A stretch of DNA of 64,000 bases. Origin: Theropithecus gelada. Its lineage: Eukaryota; Chordata; Mammalia; Primates; Cercopithecidae. Under the pieces are notes generated by a model. That model was given only the letters and a program-made list of their open reading frames with translations, was not told the origin of the DNA and ran no database searches. Shown here piece by piece: positions 1 through 10,021 of this stretch (positions are counted from its first letter, which is position 1; each line of letters opens with the position of its first letter). The stretch is taken from the NCBI RefSeq assembly GCF_003255815.1, contig NC_037672.1, positions 106,341,262 to 106,405,261 on the forward strand, written 5' to 3'. The position numbers and the translations under genes are program-made.

Positions 1-1297
1 GGAGTTAAAAACTTTAAAGGCCAATTTTACTAAGTCCTGTATGGGGGTTTGAGGCCCATCTTCAACCTTTTTTAGCTTTTTTCAAATATCTGAGGCTGAC
101 TGGGAGATAAAATAGGAGTCTAGGACAGCTGCTCCGGCTGGGGAGGTGGGGTCTAGCCGAGTAAATTGGCCTAGTGCCTCTGTAAGGTGATTTAGGAAGG
201 AAGCCAGGTTCTCATCTGAGTGCTGGATGATTTCCTTTAGTTTATAAAAATAGACCACTTTGTTAGAGGCTGCCTGCATACCGGCCAAGAGACATTGAAC
301 CATAATGTCTCTCCTATGGCGGCCGGGCTGCTGTGGCTGGTAATCCCAATCTGGTTCTATGGACGGGACAGCCATCTCTCCTAACGGGACGGTGGCGTCA
401 GTTAAATGCCATTGATCTGCATGTTGCCTGGCGGCTGCAAGAATACACTCTCTTTCCTCTGGGTTAAGGGAGGGGGACAAAATGACCTGTAAGTCATGCC
501 AGGTTAGATCATATGCCTGACTTAGGTATCAAAACTCCTTGGAATATAGGGTGGGTTTAGCAGAGAAGTCGCCGAGCCGTTTTTCAATCTTGGAAAGGTC
601 TGCCAAGGAAAAAGGGACATGGACTCTAACTAGTCCTTTGGTTCTGGCGACCTCTCGGAGGCAGGCCAACAAACTAACAGGGGAGGTTGAAACAGACTGA
701 CCAGTCGGGTAGGTTGAGACCGGCTGACCGGTAGAGGGGGTTGGGGCAGGCTGACTGGTAGAGGGCTGACTAGTGGGGGCCACTACCGTGGTCTTGGAGC
801 GAGTGTGGGCGGAAATGGGAGAGGTAAGAGGAGTGGCTGAGGGAGGGGCTGTGGGAGGAGCATAGGGAGGGGGGTTGGAAGGTCGGGAGGGAGGTGCCCC
901 ACCATCGGCCTCGTCTGAGATGGAAGTAGAATCTTCCTCTGCTTGTGGTGTGGGGGCCGAGGGCTGGGTTTTAACTAACAAGACCTGGGCCATTGAACAC
1001 TGGGCGCACAGGTCTGGGCGAGAGCACAAGTCCTAAAAGCCTTGGACATAGATAATTTCTGACCAGTTTCCGAGCCTCTGGCAGAAATTAGAGAGATCTA
1101 ATTAAAATGTTACGGTCTAAGGTGCCTTCAGGCGGCCATTGAGACTGGTTGTCTAATTTATATTGTGGCCATGCCACAGTGCAGAGTAAAATCAGTCGCT
1201 TTCGTTTAAGATCTTGCTCTAATTGTAAAGTTTTGAGATTAGTTAGAAAACACCCTAAAGGGGTGTCTCCAGGTATTTTGGATTGGGGATTTCCTAT
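1..1297 (-). pseudogene. Broken retroviral gag (matrix, p12-like, capsid)
   Basis: The frame begins at 1297 with ATA where ATG would be expected, followed by glycine, as in a myristoylated matrix. The matrix frame meets TAA at 1088-1090, and homology continues in another frame, so there is a frameshift near 1090-1100. Further lesions are TAG at 1033-1035, TGA at 529-531 and TGA at 82-84. A proline-rich region with a PPPY late-domain motif (862-873) precedes a capsid domain. The family product assembles virions; this copy cannot make a full Gag. Confidence 0.85.
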
Positions 1298-1692
1298 TGC
1301 CTTTCTCTCGCCTGTAGGCGGAAACTGAACTCTACCTGGCTACAAAGCGTCCTTTGGAGCCACTAGAGACCGGGAGGCTCCTGGAGCCGGAATGGAGATT
1401 ACCTCCAGGTGGACGTCTCTGTCCTGGATGGGTCTCACATGGACTGGAATGGAGTTCCTTTGGGCAGACGTCTCTACCTTTGGGAACTCTCCTGTGGGTC
1501 ACCTGGTGACCAAAAAACCTTGGGCCTGCGCAGGACTTCTGGCCAAGGAGTATGAGAGGGAGGCAAGAGATACTCACCCCTAGGAGACTTGGAGGTGTGG
1601 AAAGCGATGTCTAGGTCCTGGTCCATCCGCGGCGTGGAAGGAGGAGGCTCCTCGGACCTTAGGGGGCCTTGAGGAGGGGTCTCCTCCTGGGT
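1170..1692 (-). repeat. ERV leader duplication, gag-proximal copy
   Basis: This is the second copy of the leader plus gag-start unit. Shared landmarks on the minus strand are the CAGGAGGAGACCC block, a GTGAGT donor-like site at 1572-1577, the block around GGCTCCAGGAG, the gag N terminus, and the plus-strand CATGCCACAGTG end (1170 against 1699). The offset is 529 bp at the gag start and 463 bp at the donor, so the copies differ by indels. The gag N terminus here leads into the main gag body. Confidence 0.75.
1572..1577 (-). promoter_or_regulatory. Putative retroviral 5' splice donor (gag-proximal copy)
   Basis: The plus strand ACTCAC gives GTGAGT, a strong 5' splice-site match, in the leader upstream of gag where the env subgenomic donor is expected. 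The duplicated site at 2035-2040 has the same hexamer. Use in splicing is inference. Confidence 0.4.
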
Positions 1693-1698
1693 TTTTGG

Positions 1699-2184
1699 CA
1701 TGCCACAGTGGAGAGGAAAATTAGCCGCTTTCATTTTAAATCTTGAGCTAAATGTAAGGCTTCCAAGTTTTGGAGGAGACACCTTGAAGGGGTGTTCGTA
1801 GGGATTTTCGATTGTGAGGTTCCCATTGTTTAACCACCAGAAATGGAAAGCGTTCTTTGCCGCTGCTGGAGACCGGGGGCTCCTGGAGCCACTAACGGAG
1901 AATTGAGGAACTTCAAGATGGACGTCTCCGAGTTGAAGACCTCACTGCGCCACAGGGTGGCTACGTCCTTGGGCGTACGTACGACTCTAGGCCAAGGACA
2001 CGGAAACGGACGGAGATGGTTAACAAAGGGGACTACTCACCGAAGAAGAAATTCTCAGAGCGGCACCAGTGGAAAGCTGGAACACTTGTTTGGTGTTCGT
2101 GGCTGGTTGGGTTGGGAGCCGGTTCGCTGTGGAGGAGGTTCGTTAGACCCTTAGGGGATGTTGAGGAAGGGTCTCCTCCTGGGT
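1699..2184 (-). repeat. ERV leader duplication, PBS-proximal copy
   Basis: This segment starts just inside the PBS and ends after a short gag-like start. It is a diverged tandem copy of 1170-1692. It has a GTGAGT splice-donor-like site at 2035-2040 and an ATG at 1824-1826 followed by glycine (a possible myristoylation context). That short frame is closed by TGA at 1731-1733, at a position that is arginine in the other copy. Confidence 0.75.
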
Positions 2185-2199
2185 CGGGTTTCGGCACCA
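2185..2199 (-). promoter_or_regulatory. Primer-binding site, tRNA-Phe type
   Basis: The plus strand reads CGGGTTTCGGCACCA, identical to the last 15 nt of mature tRNA-Phe(GAA) including CCA, so the minus (viral) strand is its complement TGGTGCCGAAACCCG. It starts 2 bp after the LTR end. The match stops after 15 nt, whereas functional sites usually have about 18, so the inner bases have drifted or the family varies. Confidence 0.85.
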
Positions 2200-2286
2200 A
2201 CTGTTTTAATTTAATTTAACGTAACTTAATTTAGGAGAGGTAAGTAATTAAACATGAGGCCAAAGTACGTAAGAAAGTGGCAGTCT

Positions 2287-2292
2287 TTTATT
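2287..2292 (-). terminator. LTR polyadenylation signal AATAAA
   Basis: The plus strand TTTATT gives AATAAA on the minus strand, within the LTR and about 85 bp before its 3' end. This fits the R/U5 boundary of a retroviral LTR. Confidence 0.7.
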
Positions 2293-2437
2293 GCAAATAT
2301 GCACACACTCTCGGGTGAAGTTCTCTGGTCCTCAGGTGTGGGGGACCAGGGAAGTCGCGCCGGGGCTCTCCGGTGATGTTCTCCGGTCCACGAATGCGGG
2401 GTCCGAGGAAGTCATGCTGGCTCCTGCCGGCAGCGGA

Positions 2438-2444
2438 CTTTTAT
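2438..2444 (-). promoter_or_regulatory. TATA-like box of the ERV LTR
   Basis: On the minus strand the sequence reads ATAAAAG, inside the LTR and about 150 bp upstream of its AATAAA. This is the usual position of the U3 core promoter. Activity is inference. Confidence 0.55.
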
Positions 2445-2699
2445 GCATTGGTACTGGAAGGGGGAGGGCAGTGGGCGGGATAAGGGCGTGATAGGGGCGT
2501 CTCCGTAGGCGTGGCCGGGTAAGTTTTGATCTCTTTGGATTGACATCACCTGGCGCATGCTCGGTTGATCTGCATCTTCCCGGGGTGGGCTGCGTTTTCC
2601 CGCGAGTGGGAAAGTTGGTGAGGAAGAACCCGGAAGCAACATGGATTATGCCTTCTTGTTCACCTTCCTCCATCTTGTCCTTTCTCCTTCACCCAAACA

Positions 2700-3163
2700 G
2701 CTGGAGAAAGTCTATGTTTGAAAATCATAGTGAAATGGAAAAATGGAACAATCTTTTTAAAAAGCCATCTATGCAGCAGCATTCAGCGGACATATTATAG
2801 TTCCCGTTTATGTGGAAGAAGTCCAGAAATGTCAATAAGTCTCTAGGTAAGTAGGTACAGAAATAATAGGTGACACTGCAATAACAGACATGGCACATGG
2901 GGTGCCCACGCCTCCAGGCAGCTTTCCAAGAAACAGCTTCTCTGGGAACTGGCAGGCCTTAGGAGCCATGCGGCTGCCAAGTTCTTGCCCAGTGAGAGCC
3001 CTTTCTTCCTGGCTTGTCCCTGAGACTGCAAGGACATGGAAGCAGACCAGAAGCAGCACAAGTTGTACAGTATGTGTGTTCAACTTTTAAAAATGGAAGT
3101 AAAGTGGGTATCTAATTTAACATTATAAATTAAGTATTATAAACTTTTTGTTTGAAATTTTTA
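2700..3163. other. Unassigned flank between ERV and first Alu
   Basis: This is intergenic sequence with no recognisable repeat or convincing open frame. Short overlapping frames on both strands look fortuitous. Confidence 0.4.
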
Positions 3164-3164
3164 C

Positions 3165-3467
3165 TTATTTATTTATTTTTGAGATAGGGTCTCACTCTGT
3201 CTCCCAGGCTGGAGTGCAGTGGCATAATCACAACTCACTGCAGCTTTGACCTCCCTGGGCTAAGGTGATCCTCACACTTCAGCCTCCTGAGCAGCTGGGA
3301 CCACAGGCGTGTGCCACCATGCCAGGCTAAATAATTTTTATATTTTTTGTAGAGACAGGGTTTTGCCATGTTGTCCAGGCTCGTCTCTAACTTCTGTGCT
3401 CAAGTAATTCACCCGACTCAGCCTCCTAAATTGCTGAGATTATAGATGGGAGCCACCATGCCTGGCC
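3165..3467 (-). repeat. Alu (J-like)
   Basis: Full-length Alu in reverse orientation, with T-rich start and GGC-type end. Many differences from consensus in both arms indicate an old J subfamily copy. Confidence 0.9.
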
Positions 3468-3477
3468 CTTATAAACA

Positions 3478-3757
3478 TTTTTTTTTTCCCCCACCGAGAC
3501 AGAGTCTTGCTCTGTCACCCAAGCAAGAGTGCAATGGCATGATCTTGGCTCACTGCAACCGCCGCTTCCTAGGTTCAAGCAATTCTCCTGCCTCAGCCTC
3601 CCAAGTAGCTGGGATTACAGGCATGCGTCACCACACCTGGCTAATTTTTGTTTTTGTTTTTCTTTTTTGTATTTTTAGTAGAGACAGGGTTTCACCATGG
3701 TGGCCAGGCTGATCTCGAACTCCTGACCTTGTGATCTGCCCGCCTTGGCCTCCCAAT
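3478..3757 (-). repeat. Alu (S-like), 5'-truncated
   Basis: Reverse-orientation Alu starting with a T run and ending at CTCCCAATG, so the first 35 or so bases of the element are missing. Confidence 0.88.
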
Positions 3758-4744
3758 GTAAACTTTTAAAAAAGCTAAGTATACTGAGGTTTTCATGGCA
3801 TTTAATATTTGTAGTCTTGAACCTTTAAACACCACTCCTTCAGTTTTCCTGATTATAAAGATATGTGGTATGATTTATAGCTAGGAGAAAATTGGTACTG
3901 TAAAAACCAGAATCATGCTTCCTTTGGGAAAGAGAGTTACTGTGGAAAGCAAAATGCCTAAGGCTTCTGGATATGAAATTGTAAGCCTGGGGGCAGGGTC
4001 TTAAATGGGCACAGTGAGTGACTGAATTGCTCCCCCTGGAAAAGAGGAAGAGCATTCTTGCTCTGGAGATGGAGGGCTCGAGGAGGAGAGACCAGTGGGA
4101 AGAAGAGAGAGATGAGATGAACCTGCAGAGAAGGAAAGGTCAAGGAATCTTTCCATTATTCCATTCTGATTTGCTTGATTTGATATAGTCATGTAGACCC
4201 TTCATGCCACCAAGCCTTAGGCAAGCGTATCATACACACACACTGTATTTACCATGTCACTGTTTTGTGGAAATCGTGAGAACAGGGCTGAATTCCATGC
4301 CTGTGTCCCCAGCAAGAGTGAAAACTAGGGTTTTGCAGGCATGGGAAAGTAAGGCAGAGATGGTGAAGAGAAAACAGCAACCTTGGCCATGCCTGGGAAC
4401 CATGGTCTTCAGGATCCTGTGTGGGACTTCTCCCAAAATGCAGAAGGGGGTTTATAGACACTATTTCCTGGATTTTGAGGGGGCAAGATGACGTTTGGGT
4501 TCCATCGGTGGAGTTTCCCAGGCCTGTCTCTTGTATTCATCCTTGGTACCGCTTTTCTTTTTAGGGAAACTGGTAGAGGGAAGAGGAATTTTGGAGACAG
4601 GCTAACCTGAATTTGCAACCGATCTCTCTTTCTATTGCTTAACCCATTTGAACCACTTTTTTTTTTCAGCCATAAAAAAAAAATCTCACAGGACACAGGA
4701 TGGTGAAGAGGCTTGAATTAAATGACATCTCATATACAGGTTAA
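3758..4744. other. Intergenic, no feature seen
   Basis: Unique-looking sequence of mixed composition. Short frames on both strands have no recognisable domains and I see no repeat family. Confidence 0.4.
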
Positions 4745-5240
4745 AAATTCAGGTCTTGACTCCAAAGTGTTTGATTCAAATCCTGGCTCTACCATCTGCT
4801 AGCCATGTGACTTTGGATAAGTTATTCAATTTCCTGTTATAAAAAATGGGGCAGCTGGGCCCGGTGGCTCACGCCTGTAATCCTAGCACTTTGGGAGGCC
4901 AAGGTGGGCCAATCACTTGAGGTCAGGAGTTTGAGACACGGAGAAATCCCGTGTCTACTAAAAATACAAAAATTGGCCGGTGTGGTGGCCTACACCTGTA
5001 ATCCCAGCCACTTTGGGAGGCTGAGGCAGGAGAACGGCTCGAACCCGGGAGGTGGAGGTTACAATGAGCAGAGAGCACATTACTGCAGTTCAGTCTGGGC
5101 AACAGAGTGAGACTGTGTCTCAAAAAAAAAAAAAAAAAAAAAAAGGAAAATGGGGCAAATCAGTGCATCTACCTTCTGTGTTGTTGGGAATGTCAAATGA
5201 GATAATACAGTAAAGCACTTTAGTGTAATTGCCAGACAAG
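4745..5240 (+). repeat. MIR, split by an Alu
   Basis: The MIR core motif, with 'catgtgactttgg' and a 'tgttataaaaaatgggg' segment, precedes the Alu. The MIR 3' part ('aatgagataatacagtaaagc') follows it, giving one ancient SINE interrupted at 4854-5146. Confidence 0.7.
4854..5146 (+). repeat. Alu inserted in MIR, with target duplication
   Basis: Forward Alu with an A tail. It is flanked by an 11-bp target duplication AAAATGGGGCA at 4843-4853 and 5147-5157. An internal deletion removes part of the left-arm end. Confidence 0.92.
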
Positions 5241-5975
5241 TTCTTGCCCATTGCACAGATAAACCCAATTCACTGAGACATGTTATTGCAGTGGAGAAAT
5301 AATTTAATTATTGCAAGGCAGCTGAACAGGAACATGGGATTTATTATTCAAATCCACTTCCATGAAGGCTCAGAGGTTAGGGTTTTTCAGGAATAGTTTG
5401 GTGGGCATGGAGACATTAGGGAATGGGTGCTGTTGTTTGATTGGGGATGCAATCATAGGGGTGTGGAAAAACACAGAGTACTCCTCTGGGTGGGGTCCAC
5501 AGGACTGGTTGAATCCTGAGTCATGGCTTTGGGTGGAGTCGATCAGTAGCCAGAAGGCAAGAGTCTGAAAAAGCATCTCAAAATATCAATCTTACGTTGT
5601 ACAGTAATGATGTTATCTATAGGAACAGTTGGGGAAGTCTCAGATCTTGTGACCTCCAACACAGTAAAGGATTATAGCAAGGCACGCTACGCCTACATTT
5701 TAGCAGAACTCAGGCCCCTCCCGTAATCCTAATCTTGGGAGCTTTCATTAGTTTTACAAAAGTGGTTTCAGTTCCTGGGCAAGGAGGGGGCTAGTTTTAG
5801 GGAGGGACTGTTATCATCCTTGCTTCAAAGTTAAACTAGAAACTAAATTCTTCCCATGGTTAGCTTGCCCTATGTCCAGGACTGAGTGAGGACAGCCAGC
5901 TTGTGGGGCTAGAAGCAAGATGGAGTCAGCCATGCTGGACTTTATTATCATAATCTTTGCAAAGGCAGTTTCAAT
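5220..5975 (-). repeat. Probable solo LTR of a class I ERV
   Basis: Read on the minus strand it begins TGAAACTGCC, has the segment 'gactccatcttgcttct' familiar from ERV1-type LTRs, then AATAAA (plus 5340-5345). It closes with a 'tttatctgtgcaatgggcaag' type end. There is no internal retroviral sequence next to it, so it looks like a solo LTR. The family and exact ends are uncertain. Confidence 0.55.
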
Positions 5976-5984
5976 CATGTCTGG

Positions 5985-6556
5985 TATTACAGCAAGTACT
6001 TAGTAAATGGCGGCTATTATTGTTATTATTATGTATGTAAAATGTCTGGTTTGGCAAGACATTGATTAATGATTTTGCACTTTCATTCGATTGAAATGTA
6101 AGAGCTGTGAATTCCCATGCGCCCCACACCTCTTTTTCCCAGAGGAATTAACTAAAAGAGAATCAACTGATCACTTGTATCAGTTATGAAGGTTCATAGA
6201 AGCTTAAAAAACACCTCTGCACTTTTTAAAGATAAAGACTTCTGACCAAATAAGTTTAAAATGTTGTTGATACATACATATATTTTATTTGGAAAAAAAA
6301 AAGTACTGTCAGTTCTAAGAAATATACTCCATATTTTTGTTTGCACTTCAACAATCTGCTTGTCATTTGTCCTCTAATGCAGAATCTTCGACCTGCCAGT
6401 GTGCATCCTCTCCCTGTGGACAGCACACTCTGCCTTTTCAAGCTACTCAGTTTTCCTCACACTTCAGTCTGTTTTCCTATTATTGCTTCAGGTTGATAGC
6501 AACTTTCCATGGTATTTGAAGCATACACCCATATGCCAGGATTTTGAATGTCATAC
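5985..6556. other. Intergenic, no feature seen
   Basis: AT-rich unique-looking sequence with no supported gene or named repeat. Confidence 0.4.
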
Positions 6557-6568
6557 TAAATAAAGAGG

Positions 6569-6825
6569 ATTTTTTTTTTGAGTCAGAGTCTCACTCTTTC
6601 ACCCAGGCTGGAGTGCAGTGGTGTAGTCTTGGCTCACTGCAGCCTCAACCTCCCAGGCTCAAGCAATCCTTCTAACTCAGCCTCTCAAGTAGCTACGACT
6701 ACAGGCGCATGCCACCACACCCAGGTAATTTTTGTAGACACAGGGTTTTGCCATGTTGCCCAGGTTAGTCTCAATCTCCCAGGCTCAAGCAGTCCTCCCA
6801 CCTTGACCTCCCAAAGTACTGGGAT
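6569..6825 (-). repeat. Alu (J-like), reverse
   Basis: Reverse Alu missing its 5'-most bases. It is flanked by AAATAAAGAGG-type sequence at about 6558-6568 and 6827-6837, consistent with target duplication. Confidence 0.88.
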
Positions 6826-6837
6826 AAATAAAGAGGG

Positions 6838-7143
6838 GTTTTTTTTTTTGTTGTGTTTTGTTTTGTTTTGTTTTGTTTTTGACAAGCCTCACTCTGTCAC
6901 CCAGGCAGGAGTGCAGTGGCACAATCTTGGCTCGTTGGAACCTCCACCTACCGGGTTCAAGTGATGCTCCTGCCTCAGCCTGCTGAGAAATGCACCACCT
7001 CGCCCAGCTAATTTCTGCATTTTTAGTACAGATGGGGTCTCACCACGTTGGCTAGGCTGACTTCGAACTCCTGGCCTCAGGTGATCCACCTGCTTCAGCC
7101 TCCCGAAGTACTGGGATTACAGGCATGAGCCACCGTGCCTGGC
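6838..7143 (-). repeat. Alu (S-like), reverse
   Basis: Reverse Alu beginning with T and (GTTTT)n. It lies immediately beside the previous Alu, and the same AAAGAG motif recurs at 7144-7149, suggesting re-use of the same target. Confidence 0.88.
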
Positions 7144-7269
7144 AAAGAGTTTTTTAGAAAGAAGTTCTGGAAAAGAAAGAAGCTTTCCTGCCTGCCCTTT
7201 GTCATGGTGGAGCAGAACTATCTAGTGCTCTAATTGTGAGGAGCTCTGCTGAGATATAGAATAGCTTGG

Positions 7270-7440
7270 TGTGACTTGGTGACTTTAGGGTTAGAGGGCT
7301 TGGGTTCAAGTCCTGACTCAGAGCTTACTTGTGTGACCTTTGGTCAAATCACTTAGTTTTTCTCTTTTTTTGGTTTCCTTGGGTAAAATAGGGTAGCTGG
7401 CTCTGCAAGGAGGGAGGGTAAATAAATTAATAATCCTGAT
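7270..7440 (+). repeat. MIR fragment
   Basis: It matches the MIR pattern 'ggttcaagtcctgactcagagcttacttgtgtgacc...caaatcactta' followed by 'taaaatagggtagc'. Confidence 0.65.
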
Positions 7441-7739
7441 GAGCGGTAAATATGTTGGTTCTTACTGTTAATGTGCTAGGCTATTTTAGTGAATTATTTC
7501 TGACCCAAACCAGTTTCCCACCTCCAGTTTCAGGAAGATAATAAACCTAGTAGTGCTGAATTACCAGGACGTGTGTAGGGCTAGTGGTTGATTTTATTCC
7601 TTATCCCTGAAGGTGCATCACCCTGCACTTTGCTGTAATCTTGAATTAAAATGGTTCTGAACCTCCTAATAGTAACTCATTATTGACAGCTTTAGCTTTG
7701 TTGAGAGATCTCATGAGACCTCTGAAACTCTTTCTGCCT

Positions 7740-7870
7740 GGAGCTGGAGCCAGGAAGCTTGGATTCTAGTCCCTATTCCTCACTTCCTATGGGGGATTGG
7801 CAGCAAGGCAATTCACTTTCCTGAGCTTGTTTTTACAGATTGGGTAAGATTCACATGACATTTTACATGG
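7740..7870 (+). repeat. MIR-like fragment
   Basis: It contains 'gagccaggaagcttggattctag' and 'ggcaattcactttcctgagc', in MIR order but diverged. Confidence 0.5.
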
Positions 7871-8289
7871 AATGATTTTTAAGTTGGGGAATGTGCATAA
7901 GATAAGTTACTGTGTGATATGTTGATAATAATGGTAACAGTAGTAAGTGCACTTATTTTATTAGTAGGCGTGACCTCAAGGCTTACCTAAAGCGTGTTTT
8001 TAGTTCTTTGAGTCCTCATAATGCTGAAGATCTTAGGCATATGATTCTTTTCCATTTACAGTGGTGGCAGCATTTGGGCAAGATATTATATAGAAGAAAG
8101 ATTATAAAATGTATATTAGTCAAATGTTGCTAATTATTTGCCATGATATATAATTTGAAGAAGGAAGATAGAATTTTGGGGAGATTCTTATGTGGAGTTA
8201 CACAAACCATGTGCTTTTTGGATAACTTTGGAGAGAGTAGAGGAGGCATATCGGCGTTATATTTATAGATCCTTTGTACATTTTAAAAT
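7871..8289. other. Intergenic, no feature seen
   Basis: AT-rich sequence with no supported gene. Confidence 0.4.
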
Positions 8290-8580
8290 TTTTATTTGAG
8301 ACAAGGTCTCACTTTGTTGCCCAGGCTGGAGTGTAGTGACACGATCATAGCTCACTGCAGCCTCGACCTCTGGGCTTAAGCGATCCTCCCACCTCAGCCT
8401 CCTGAGTAGCTGGGGCTACAGGTGCATGCCACCACATCTGGCTAATTTTTACAATTTTTTTGCAGAGATGGGGGTCTCACTTTGTTGCCAAGGCAGGTTT
8501 CATATTCCTGGGCTCAAGTGACCCTCCTGCCCTGGTCTCCCAAAGTGCTGGGATTACAGGCATGAGCCACTGTACCTGGC
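8290..8580 (-). repeat. Alu (J-like), reverse
   Basis: Diverged full-length reverse Alu ending GCCACTGTACCTGGC. Confidence 0.9.
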
Positions 8581-8965
8581 TCTACAGATTCTTTCATGCT
8601 CAAAAATAAATGAAAATACACTCTCCTTTATTTCCAAATGTGCTTTTTTCTTGATCCTTGAACTACTTTCTTATTTTGTACCTCAGTAAACACAGTGATT
8701 AGCAGAGGCTGAAGGAGAAATCACAAGCTGTTTTCCACAGTCTTAACTACATTCTGTCATGGAATAAAAACGACTGATTGTCCTATGTGTTCCAGCAGAA
8801 CTATTAGATACATCGTTTTCTGGGAACCCCTCCTTTTGAATTCCTCTCATTTTGAGGGTCACCATGGCCCAAAGCCACCACTGGTTTTAGGGGACAGCCC
8901 TAGGACTCCAGTCCACTCCCAGACAGGTCACAGCTCTGCCTGTCCATTGGTAATATATAAAAGGT

Positions 8966-9007
8966 ATTTATGTATGTATGTATGTATGTACGTACGTATG
9001 TATGTAT
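8966..9007. repeat. (TATG)n microsatellite
   Basis: About ten units of TATG/TACG run directly into the T end of the next Alu, so the repeat probably grew from the Alu A tail. Confidence 0.85.
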
Positions 9008-9298
9008 TTTTGAGACAGAGTTTCACTCTTGTTGCTCAGGCAGGAGTGCAATGGCACGATCTCGGCTCACTGTAACCTCCGCCTCCCAGGTTCAAGCGAT
9101 TCTCCTGCCTTAGCCTCCCGAGTAGCTGGGGTGACAGGCATGTGCCACCATGCCTGGCTAATTTCTTTTTTTTTTTTTAGTAGAGACAGGGTTTCTCCAT
9201 GTTGGTCAGGCTAGTCTCGAACCCCCAGCCTCAGGTTATCCAGCCACCTTGGCCTCCCAAAGTGCTGGGATTACAGGCGTGAACCACCATGACTGGCC
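9008..9298 (-). repeat. Alu (S-like), reverse
   Basis: Full-length reverse Alu with a T-run expansion in the middle linker. Confidence 0.9.
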
Positions 9299-9412
9299 AA
9301 AAGATTTTTATATATTAAAGATCTACCATTGAAAAATAGTAAAATCTACCATTTAATCTATATTTAAAATCTACCACTGAAAATGAATTTGTGCAGAAAC
9401 AAATTCATTTTC

Positions 9413-9716
9413 TTTTTTTTTTTCTTTTTTTTTTGAGACGGAGTCTTGCTCTGTCGCCCAGGCTGGAGTGCAGTGGCCGGATCTCAGCTCACTGCAAGCT
9501 CCGCCTCCCGGGTTCACGCCATTCTCCTGCCTCAGCCTCCCGAGTAGCTGGGACTACAGGCGCCCGCCACCTCGCCCGGCTAGTTTTTTGTATTTTTTAG
9601 TAGAGACAGGGTTTCACCGTGTTAGCCAGGATGGTCTCGATCTTCTGACCTCGTGATCCGCCCGTCTCGGCTTCCCAAAGTGCTGGGATTACAGGCTTGA
9701 GCCACCGCGCCCGGCC
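9413..9716 (-). repeat. Young AluY-lineage element (AluYR-like), reverse
   Basis: Near-consensus full-length Alu with a 14-bp target duplication ACAAATTCATTTTC at 9399-9412 and 9717-9730. It carries GTGGCCGGATCTCAG, CGGCTAGTTTTTTG and ACAGGCTTGAGCC, differing from human AluY. The same variants occur at 34927-35260. Few private mutations indicate a recent insertion. Confidence 0.92.
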
Positions 9717-9730
9717 ACAAATTCATTTTC

Positions 9731-10021
9731 ATTTGTAACTGAACCTTTGTTAAACCCTAGTTGGAATGTACTTACTCACTAAGAAAACCCTGATTCAGGG
9801 TTTAAAAATCATGTAGATGATATAAAAGCACTTTTTCTTCACTTTCAGAACCATTAGTTCAAGAACTATTTAATGTTTCTTTTCAGTTTTCCCCATAACA
9901 CTTTCTTTGTGACACTAGTGTAGAATTTATTTTATGCTACTGGAACATTCCAATGCATTGATTTTATATTGCCATATAGGTTGCACATACCTTGAAGGCA
10001 AAAACCTTGTTTTCTTTTCTC
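9731..10021. other. Intergenic, possibly L2-like in part
   Basis: The segment 'ccttgaaggcaaaaaccttgtt' resembles an L2 3' end; the rest is unassigned. Confidence 0.35.

Larger units (their letters stand above)
1..2699 (-). mobile_element. Class I endogenous retrovirus, 5' portion (LTR, PBS, leader, broken gag)
   Basis: Read on the minus strand the order is LTR (2699-2202), tRNA-Phe primer-binding site, a leader of about 0.9 kb, then gag matrix, a proline-rich p12-like segment and capsid sequence running off the left edge. The gag arrangement and a PPPY motif are typical of gammaretrovirus-like (class I) ERVs, and the PBS suggests an F-type (tRNA-Phe) group. The element is defective: the gag start codon is changed, there is a frameshift and there are several in-frame stops. 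The rest of gag, pol, env and the 3' LTR would lie to the left of the window. The family name is uncertain. Confidence 0.9.
2202..2699 (-). repeat. ERV 5' long terminal repeat
   Basis: About 498 bp bounded by a 5-bp terminal inverted repeat: the plus strand reads TGTTT at 2202-2206 and AAACA at 2695-2699. The 3' end lies 2 bp from the primer-binding site, as expected for a retroviral LTR. It contains a TATA-like box and a polyadenylation signal in the right order on the minus strand. The flanking plus-strand bases from 2700 (gctgg) would be the target-site duplication; the other copy is outside the window. Confidence 0.85.

Noticed and set aside
6578..6964. 128-codon frame across two Alus
   Set aside because: Purely Alu-derived translation.
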